Positions 56,901 to 64,000 of a stretch of DNA of 64,000 nucleotides are shown one piece after another. The notes below the pieces were generated by a model. It saw only the letters and a program-made list of their open reading frames with translations, had not been told where the DNA came from and did not search any database. The DNA is from Myrica gale. Taxonomy: Eukaryota; Streptophyta; Magnoliopsida; Fagales; Myricaceae. The stretch lies in NCBI GenBank assembly GCA_963930655.1, contig OZ005610.1, forward strand, positions 12,157,001-12,221,000, given 5' to 3'. How positions within the stretch are numbered: position 1 is the stretch's first letter; the number at the start of each line of letters is the position of its first letter. The translations under genes were made by a program, and so were the position numbers.

Positions 56901-59329
56901 AGGTATGGTTTCCATTTCCAGCTTGCAGAACTTGATGCACTTTTGTTGCACTTTTTAATCCAAAAACAGTCACCAATGCTGGATTCTTGTTTCCTTGGTG
57001 CTTATTAACAGATACCGCATAGTAGATATTTGATTCAGTTTTGTTCTTATTGGCCGACAACTCTATCAGCCGTATCTTCTATGGGTATCAACCATGGACT
57101 TCTTTCTTGCATCATCCTTGATTTTACATCTGTGATTCAAATGAGCATTAGTGTAATTGTTCGAGTTTTATTAACCTAATAATGTTTTCCACAACTAAGA
57201 AGAAAAAGCTACTTTACTAGAGTTGGACACTTTTTTTGTTTTGTTTTTAAGTCAGGGGCTTAAAAGTTCTTACACTTTTCCAGGGGGATGTCATTGTAAG
57301 CTTTGATGATGTGCGTGTAGGATGTGAAGGAACAGTGCCATTCCGATCAAATGAACGCATTGCATTTCGCTACCTCATCAGTCAAAAGTAAAGGCCTTAA
57401 TTTCCTGCCAAGGATTTATTCAACTCTCCTGAGTTCTTTTTTCACGTCTTTTCATTGCCAGGACATTCATGGTGATTTTGCCCTTGTTAATTCTCTTGTA
57501 CAGATTCGCTGGTGATGTAGCAGAGCTTGGTATTATCAGAGCAGGGAAGTTCATAAAAGTTCAAGTCGCTTTGAATCCGCGAGTGCATTTGGTGGGACAT
57601 TAAAATGTTTATTATGTATCTAATGATCAAATGTGTCCATGTCAGTTGTAAGCTTCATGTCGTGATGCTAATTAGTTTGATTTACTATGTCCCCAATTAA
57701 AGGTTCCTTTTCATATTGATGGAGGTCAGCCTTCTTACATGATAATTGCCGGTTTGGTGTTTACTCCACTCTCGGATCCACTAATAGAGTATGTTCTTTC
57801 TCTTCCTTAGTCCTGGCACTCAGCAACATATAAAAAACATATAAAAACCTTTGTAGAGCCATTTTTCTTTTTCCTCCCTCTCTCCCTCTCTCTCTCTATA
57901 TGTGTGTGTGTGTGTGTTTGTGTCTTTGAATAAAGTGATATCTAAATTCTAATGACTATCTGTCTTTCTTTGGATTGATTTATTTTTTACAGTGAGGAGT
58001 GTGAAGAATCTATAGGGGTGAGTTGTGACTTATATACAAATGTGTTTGTTGTTACCGGATGCATAACATTATTTGAAGTTTGATCAGTTGGTCTTCTTGT
58101 GGTTAGTTGAAACTACTAGCAAAGGCACGTTATTCCTTGGCAAGGTTCAAAGGGGAACAGATAGTGATCTTATCACAGGTTCGCCGCATGCTTCATTTCC
58201 ATCAATTGTCAGGGAATGTGTTAAGAATATGGATTGTGGTGTAGTGAATAAATCCTCCAAACATGAATAACTTAAAGCTATTTTCATGTGTGGCAAAATG
58301 AAGAATCATATCCCGTTGCATTGAACCCCCAATTTTTTTTTTCTCCTTTTTTCTTTCTTTGTTGGTTCTTTTTTTTTAATATAATGTTTCTATGGCTACC
58401 CGCCCCTGGCTGATGGGGGGCTTTAACCACAGGGTTGGAGGCATGCTGAGATTTACATCAACAGACAGCGTCCACCATCCATCCTGAGTGAACCCCATAC
58501 ATAACAATACTTGAGAAATTGCATCCATCACAATAATGTCGTTTTATGTGGTTGAGTAATTGGGCTTAGCTTGCCAGGTTTATTGGGTTTTGGAATAAAC
58601 CATCTATCTATACATAATATTTTCAGCCACTTAAATTCTTAACTTCTATTTGTCTGTCCCTGTTTTTTGGCCCTCTTGGCAATTTGAATACCCCACTTGA
58701 TTACAAGCTGTCGTTACTAAAATTTTGAGTTGGTGTCTACAGTACAGTTTTTCTCACCTTCTTTTACATTGATAGGTCCTAGCAAATGAAGTGAACATTG
58801 GATACGAGGATATGAGCAATCAGCAAGTAAGTTCTACAACCTCTTTTCTGAGAAAAAGAAAAAAAAAAAGGAGTTATCTACTACCTCTTACTAACTTTGA
58901 CATGCATTGCCGCTTTCATTTATGTATTCTGACAAAAAAAAATTGCAGGTTTTGAAGTTCAATGGAAGTCGAATTAAGAACATCCATCACCTAGCACACC
59001 TTATTGATTGTAAGTGGCAACATCACCATCTGTGCCCTGTCCATTCTTTTCTTAATGTAATTTATTGTCTCTGCGTTTCGCCAGTGTGCAAAGACAACTA
59101 TCTAGTATTTGAATTTGAAGACAATTACATTGCTGTCTTGGAGAGGGAAGCAGCTACTGCTGCTTCATCCTGCATTCTAAAGGATTACGGAATTCCATTA
59201 GAAAGATCTTCAGATCTGTTGGAGCCATACGTAGATTTATGGGGAGACAACCAAGCAATAGATCAGGATTATGGTGACATTCCAGTTTCCAATTTGGAAA
59301 TTGGCACGGATGGACTCCTCTGGACATAG
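50942..59329 (+). CDS. DEG2: Chloroplast serine protease DEG2
   Basis: Twenty-one exons join in phase to 633 residues: 50942-51148, 51875-52054, 52294-52344, 52959-53032, 53248-53311, 53628-53672, 54341-54448, 55063-55140, 55235-55301, 55523-55581, 55835-55934, 56408-56487, 56846-56902, 57284-57387, 57504-57591, 57703-57788, 57993-58017, 58107-58178, 58776-58826, 58949-59009, 59085-59329. Residues 1-70 are Ser/Arg-rich, a likely transit peptide. The trypsin-like domain has the triad His185 ([11 protein letters not shown]), Asp216 (CDIALL) and Ser294 (GNSGGPAF). PDZ domains follow ([18 protein letters not shown]; then [13 protein letters not shown] and NIHHLAHLI). All three catalytic positions are 26 higher than in Arabidopsis DEG2, the same as the length difference. 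DEG2 is a stromal, thylakoid-associated ATP-independent protease that helps clear damaged photosystem II D1. Intron 4 has a GC donor (AG/GCAAGT at 53033). Confidence 0.97.
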
Positions 59330-60731
59330 TGGCCCAATGTTGACAGGTAAATCCCAATTTACTCATAGTAGCCATACTTAGAAAACATAGGCCAACAAAA
59401 TGATCACTCCAGAGCATGTTCTCGTTTTTCCTGCTGTAACAGTCGACAAGTTTTCCCCTTTTTCTTGTCGTCCTCGTTTCTTTGTTTTTTTTTTTCATTT
59501 TTTTGTGGGGGGTGGGGGGGTTTCTGGGCCAGGGCGGTGAGGGGGTTTCAGTTTTGATCTAGGAACCCAGCCAAGAAAGGAAGAAAGGAGAACAGCAACT
59601 ACCAAAACGAAGTGCAAAACTGAGAGAGACAGTTGCAGTACTCTTAGGAGTAGAATGAGAAGTCTCATATTGAAGCCAAATGTAAAATTTCTCTGTACAT
59701 GGTAATTGTTATTTTTACCTCACCCGCCCCCAAAACAGCACATTGGCAATAAAAACGTTGTCTGAGGGTTTTGCAGAACACTGGTATGATTGGGGAATGT
59801 TTGGGGAAACAGGCTCAGTTCGGGGCTTTAATGTCAAGACTTAATTTGAAACCCCAATACTCAAGAAGATTGCTCCCAAAGTTTCCGAATTGTTATCACG
59901 ATTCCCAAGGCCCCAGCCCAAATGTTTCGGGAATAGAACCAATGGTCAATGCTTGCTGCAATTTCGAATTCAGTATCAACGTTGAATTGAAGGTTTATGG
60001 GTCGAAAAGGCAGAGGGGAGGCACCAATCTTCTTTGTTGCTCCACCCTCCCTCCATCCTCCGCGTTATGTGTTTGTGGCTAGACGATGGCGCACACATTT
60101 GCTTTGTTGGAGTACCTTTGCATGGAGGTGGCGCAGAGTGGATCCCCCTCCACCCCAATACAAGACGTTCATTCCCTTCTAATGGTTAGGGTAACTCAGC
60201 TTCGGAATCCCATTATAGTTCAAATGTTAACCATCCCCTGCATTTGAACTAAAACAGTTGACTGAGAACATAAAGATATTAATTTTTCGGGAAATACTTT
60301 TTTTTTTTTACCTTGAACTGTCACCCAAATGTTATTTTCAGTCTCAACTACAAATTTCATCACATTTAGGCAAGGCAGTTAGCTCTGAAATCTACCAAAA
60401 TTAATCTATATTCGTCTTTTAATAAGATCCTATGGTTGAAATGTATAGAAATTGTATATAACATAGGTTAGATAGCACAATAAGAATTGTTAGATCTTAT
60501 GACATGCCGAACATTGATGCATTTTGATAGTTTGAGGGTTAAATGTGATTAAATATTTGTAGTTCAAAAAAGTAAATGATATTTCGACGACTTGACCATA
60601 TCCTAATTTTATTATTAAAGAAAAATAATAATATTAATGTTTTCTTAAAATTTAAAAGTATGGCGAAAATTTTCATTTTCTTTATTGGTAATCCATGTTT
60701 TTGTAATATTTTCCCAATCTAATCTAAGAAA
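59330..60731. other. 3' flank of DEG2 and spacer
   Basis: It includes a T/G-run (59470-59530). A GC-richer patch at 60010-60180 has partly inverted phrases (GGAGGCACCAATC; CTCCACCCTCCC). No gene is recognised. Confidence 0.4.
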
Positions 60732-61094
60732 TTTAAGGAAAATGCACTTTTCGTCCGTGAACTAAATTATGTATTTTGCACCTTAAATTATCACATTTGA
60801 GATATTGTACACACAAATTATTCATTCCTAACACATTGCACCTTTCGTCTATTTTTTCAATCAAATTGGACAGAAAATGACTTTTTAAATACGATATGTC
60901 AATTATGCCATTAAAAATTAAAATAGCATGTTACATTTAAGGACATAATCGTTATTTTATTTTAAAAAAAATCAATTTTCATCCTAAACTGAAAAAATAG
61001 ACGAAATGTGCAATGTGTTAGGAATGGATAGTTTGTGTGTACAATATCTCAAACGTGATAGTCAAAGGTGTAAAATGTGAAACTCGTAATAGTT
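60732..61094. mobile_element. Foldback MITE (TTTGCACC family), right end lost
   Basis: The left end is GGAAAATGCACTTTTCGTCC. The arms contain GTGTACAATATCTCAAA and its inverse TTTGAGATATTGTACAC, and a central pair around GACGAAA/TTTCGTC. The right end runs straight into the gypsy LTR at 61095, which probably cut it off. Confidence 0.7.
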
Positions 61095-61430
61095 TGATGT
61101 GAACCTCGCCAAGAATAATGACATCCAACAATGAAAGTGAACCCAAGATCGTTCTATGGACAGATTCGAATGAAAACCTCGACCCGTATTTTATGAAAAA
61201 CAAGAACCTCGGTATAAGGAAGACGCCACAAACGGTGGTGAAAATTCCGTTTGATAAGTCGAGATGAACGCCACGGGAAATCTCAATAAGTTCGAATAGT
61301 TCTTCAAATAACCAAAGAGAAATACTCTCACAAGTTTTGCCAAAATCTCCATCCTTCTTATTCATGCCAAAAGGCCAAATAAATAGACCTGGAACATCCC
61401 TCCAAGAATACGATACAAAACCCACAATTT
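61095..61430 (-). repeat. 3' LTR (left copy), part comparable with the right copy
   Basis: It matches 63696-64000 with scattered changes. The shared frame on the minus strand (NKKDGDFGKTCESISLW... versus NKKDEDFGKTCESISLW...) is a by-product, not a gene. The true LTR start probably lies further right, perhaps near 61710, but cannot be set because the other copy is truncated. Confidence 0.8.
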
Positions 61431-61483
61431 GAAAGAAATTAAATGCTCTTAAAAGTAGCCAACAAAATAGGATAAGCCAAGTT

Positions 61484-61690
61484 CAAATGCAAATCAAATA
61501 TCCCTAAAAATTCGGCTAAGGAAAAGGGATAAACTAGCATTTGAAAAGGAATTCAAATGCAAATCAAACATTTCTAAAAATCCGGCTAAGAAAAAGGGAT
61601 AAACTAGCATTTAAAAATGAATTCAAATGCAAATCAAATATTCCTAAAAATCCGGCTAAAAATAAGCTACATAATCTGATCTTTCTAGCC
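61484..61690. repeat. 70-bp tandem repeat, three copies
   Basis: TTCAAATGCAAATCAAATAT starts at about 61482, 61552 and 61622; each is followed by TCCGGCTAAG-type sequence and ATAAACTAGCATTT. It is probably inside the LTR. Confidence 0.8.
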
Positions 61691-61734
61691 TTGACTGGAT
61701 TTGATGCAGCCTTCTAGAACATGAATTATGGTGA

Positions 61735-62960
61735 TTATTTGTTGCTGACATGGATCAGGTTCAATATGCCTCCATGAATTTGCTCTTGAAAGTGATTTGT
61801 CCTCAAATCATTGTCTTCTTGCTTTTGATGATCACTCTCCTTTTGCACTTGATCCTTATATACTTGCATCCTCAAATCATCGTCTTCTTGCTTTTGATGA
61901 TCACTCTCCTTTTGCACTTGATCCTTATATACTTGCGTCCTCAAATCATCGTCTTCTTGCTTTTGATGATCGCTCTCCTTTTGCACTTGATCCTTATATA
62001 CTTGCGTCCTCAAATCATCTCCTTCTTGCTTTTGATGATCACTCTCCTTTTGCACTTGATCCTTATATACTTGCATCCTCAAATCATCGTCTTCTTGCTT
62101 TTGATGACCACTCTCCTTTTGCACTTGATCCTTATATACTTGCGTCACTAATGGCAATGTCTCAGGGCTAAATAGTCCTCCGCGGAAATTTCTGTTGGTC
62201 ACGTGGTCACCATTATCTTGAGGAACGTGACTGATGTTCGCGGACTTGATCTCGGATTTAGACGTTTGTGACTCATCCATCTCCTTGTGGTAATCCTCTA
62301 CAATCTGCATCCCGGTCTAAGACCTTGTAGCTTTTGGTACAACTCTCAGTAGTAGTAGCTTGGAACGAACCTCTTTCTCATCACCGTCTTCATATCCTCC
62401 CACGTCTCTACTGGTCGTTCTCTATTCCGCCTCCTGTTTATCACAAGTTAATCCCACCAAGTTATAGCATATTCAGAGAATTCAATCACGACTAATTTTA
62501 CCTTCTTTGTCTCGGAGTAGTTGTGGCAATCAAACACGAACTTCATCTTCTCCCACTCAAGATATGCTTCAGGATCAGATCTACCTTGAAAGGAAGGAAT
62601 CTTCATCTTAATACCACCCAAGTTGTTATCTTTCCGATTCTTAGCTTCTATAACCCCTTAATGTCTTTTATAGTCATCAACAGGATCCCGATCCTCTTCT
62701 TCGTCAAAAGCAGATTCATAAGACTCTTCATCTTCAACCCTCGCCTCCCTCTGTGGAACTCTTTCTCGTCTACGAAAATTGGGAGCGTTTTTTGGCTGCT
62801 TCTCAAATGAATTATTCATCTGATCTATACGTTGGTGAACTTGAGTCATTTCCAACTTCATCACACACCTCATTTCACTCATCATGGTCTCCATAAATAA
62901 TTTCGGGTCAGCTAGTGTCGTAGTATCGTTGGCAACACTCTTGCCAATGTTGTGATACAT
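61735..62960 (-). pseudogene. Gypsy gag with 23-residue repeat tail
   Basis: Minus-strand order: an acidic/basic N-terminal segment (62960-62658, QPKNAPNFRRRERVPQ, DEEEDRDPVDDY), a Retrotrans_gag-type domain in broken frame (62610-62290: [33 protein letters not shown]) and then a frame from 62310 to 61735. That last frame contains EDYHKEMDES and five copies of a 23-residue unit, VYKDQVQKESDHQKQ-like. In complete gypsy elements EDYHKEME continues into the capsid C-terminal part and a zinc knuckle. Here the repeats stand in their place. A few stops in the gag domain make it defective. Confidence 0.8.
61801..62145. repeat. 69-bp coding minisatellite, five copies
   Basis: Copies begin at 61801, 61870, 61939, 62008 and 62077. 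Unit length is a multiple of three, so all copies keep one frame, and the plus strand also stays open by chance, giving hydrophobic shadow frames. Confidence 0.92.
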
Positions 62961-63681
62961 GGTTGTTGCAAAACAAAGTTAGAAAGATAAAAGGACCTCA
63001 TAATTCACTCCCTTACGTGTTTACACTCAAGAATGTGGAACACTTTCCACTCGTGTTTCACTCAAAAATAATATGGTTTTTACCCTCTGATGTTCTCACC
63101 ACTCGTCTTTTTTCCACTCGATAATTCTCTTTCAGTTCTTTTGAAACTAAACAAACAACTCAAAAATTTCCAACAACAATTCACCAACTAATCAAGGAAT
63201 TTCAAATTTGAAAACAAGGAAATATGAAAATTTTTAGAATAGAATTCGAAGGAATATGGCAATTTGGAATTTTGGAAGCACAGAATAGTGAACATTTTTC
63301 ACGAGAAATACTTGCTTGAGGTGAAATGATTTTCGGACTAACTGGAACCTCAATATATGAAAACAAACAAACAAAAAAAATTGTCTGACTTTTGTACTCT
63401 TTTTTATTTTTTTTCTCGAGTCTCTTTCTCTCTCTTTTTATCAGCAACTAGTTTTCTTGAGAATAAGACTATGATTTTCGCAATAACTAGTGTATGTAAA
63501 CTAAGAACAACAGATTAGACATCAACAAGAACAAGCAAAGGTTGAACAGAAAGGTAAAAAAAATTTGGCTAAGAAGAGATCAATGATGTGGACGGCTAAA
63601 GAGATATATGATGTGGACGGCTAAAGAGAAACAAGGAAACAAAAAAAGTTAAAGGGTAGGCAAACCTGAACTGGAAAACCA
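62961..63681 (-). other. Leader of the gypsy element
   Basis: Untranslated leader between primer site and gag, AT-rich. It includes a 32-bp tandem duplication with GATGTGGACGGCTAAAGAGA at about 63586 and 63612. Confidence 0.6.
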
Positions 63682-63693
63682 GCTCTGATACCA
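63682..63693 (-). promoter_or_regulatory. Primer binding site of the gypsy element
   Basis: On the minus strand TGGTATCAGAGC lies two bases after the LTR end, the standard site for initiator Met-tRNA. Confidence 0.88.
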
Positions 63694-63695
63694 AA

Positions 63696-64000
63696 TGATG
63701 TGAACCTCGCTAAGAATAACAAGACCCAACAACGAAAGTGAAACCAAGATCATTCTATGGACAGATTCGAATGGAAACCTCGACCCGTATTTTATGAAAA
63801 ACAAGAACCTTGGTATAAGGAAGACGCCACAAACAGTGGTGAAAATTCCGTTTGATAAGTCGAGATGAACGCCACGGGAAATCTCAATAAGTTCGAATAG
63901 TTCTTCAAATAACCAAAGAGAAATACTCTCACAAGTTTTGCCAAAATCTTCATCCTTCTTATTCATGCCAAAAGGCCAAATAAATAGACCTGGAACATCC
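63696..64000 (-). repeat. 5' LTR (right copy), truncated by the window
   Basis: Only about 305 bases are visible. It is highly similar to 61095-61400. Confidence 0.85.

Larger units (their letters stand above)
61095..64000 (-). mobile_element. Gag-only Ty3/gypsy-type element (TR-GAG-like), cut by window end
   Basis: A near-identical direct repeat starts at 61095 and 63696 (TGATGTGAACCTCGC), the LTR 3' ends in minus-strand sense. Next to the right one is a Met-tRNA primer site. Reading leftward come a gag region (about 62960-62290) and a 69-bp repeat array, then the other LTR. No protease, reverse transcriptase or integrase is present in the 2.6 kb between. This layout matches non-autonomous LTR elements that keep only gag. 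The right LTR continues beyond 64000, and the far target site is not visible. Confidence 0.85.

Noticed and set aside
61018..61425. 135-residue minus-strand protein, repeated near 63649-63966
   Set aside because: It lies in the LTR of the gypsy element and in its copy; it has no domain and no start shared by both.
61801..62145. CRISPR-like regular repeats
   Set aside because: The repeats are contiguous with no unique spacers, and this is a plant genome; it is a minisatellite.
61750..62171. Plus-strand frames with repeated hydrophobic segments that look like membrane helices
   Set aside because: They are the other strand of the 69-bp repeat that encodes the gag tail; unit length divisible by three keeps all frames open.

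Overview
This is a stretch of plant nuclear chromosome, most likely from a eudicot. Genes have many short GT-AG introns. One is a chloroplast DEG2 protease and another a SABATH methyltransferase. The intergenic DNA is AT-rich and packed with plant-type transposons (CACTA, hAT, Mutator-like MITEs, Ty1/copia, Ty3/gypsy, LINE). I cannot name the species.

Four protein genes look intact. They are a tandem-BRCT nuclear protein (minus strand, 7 exons, 1080 codons), a single-exon F-box protein (plus, 299 aa), a SABATH-family methyltransferase (plus, 4 exons, 371 aa) and a DEG2-type protease (plus, 21 exons, 633 aa). For the three spliced genes every exon joins in phase, and I derived the splice sites by reading the sequence. 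A fifth gene, a GDSL esterase/lipase on the minus strand, is dead: it has frameshifts and a stop, and a complete 6.7 kb copia element sits inside its third exon with a 5-bp target duplication.

Layout. 1-5.2 kb: LINE remnants, a foldback MITE, a 280-bp tandem duplication and a tail fragment of a U1 snRNP C gene. 6.8-11.0 kb: BRCT gene. 11.2-13.9 kb: an inverted pair of decayed tRNA-Pro loci around a hAT-like element, then a foldback. 15.0-16.0 kb: F-box gene. 17.8-18.2 kb: short hAT element. 19.1-28.5 kb: a 9.3 kb CACTA element with a second 6.1 kb CACTA element nested in it. 28.9-31.6 kb: MITE and SABATH gene. 32.2-41.1 kb: three Mutator-like MITEs and a ruined copia element split by a 2.8 kb hAT element. 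41.6-49.7 kb: GDSL pseudogene plus the full-length copia element. 50.1-59.3 kb: palindrome, MITE and DEG2 gene. 60.7-64 kb: MITE and a gag-only gypsy element running off the window end.

The most interesting part is the nested CACTA pair. Both elements have 3-bp target duplications and neither shows a transposase. The outer one carries pieces of a ribosomal protein eS21 gene and of CCT4 (chaperonin delta). The inner one carries pieces of a TORMOZ/TBL3-like WD40 gene and four in-phase exons of SNI1, a repressor of plant immunity. Introns were kept, so the capture was at DNA level. The system is best described as gene-capturing (Pack-CACTA type) transposons, one inside the other.
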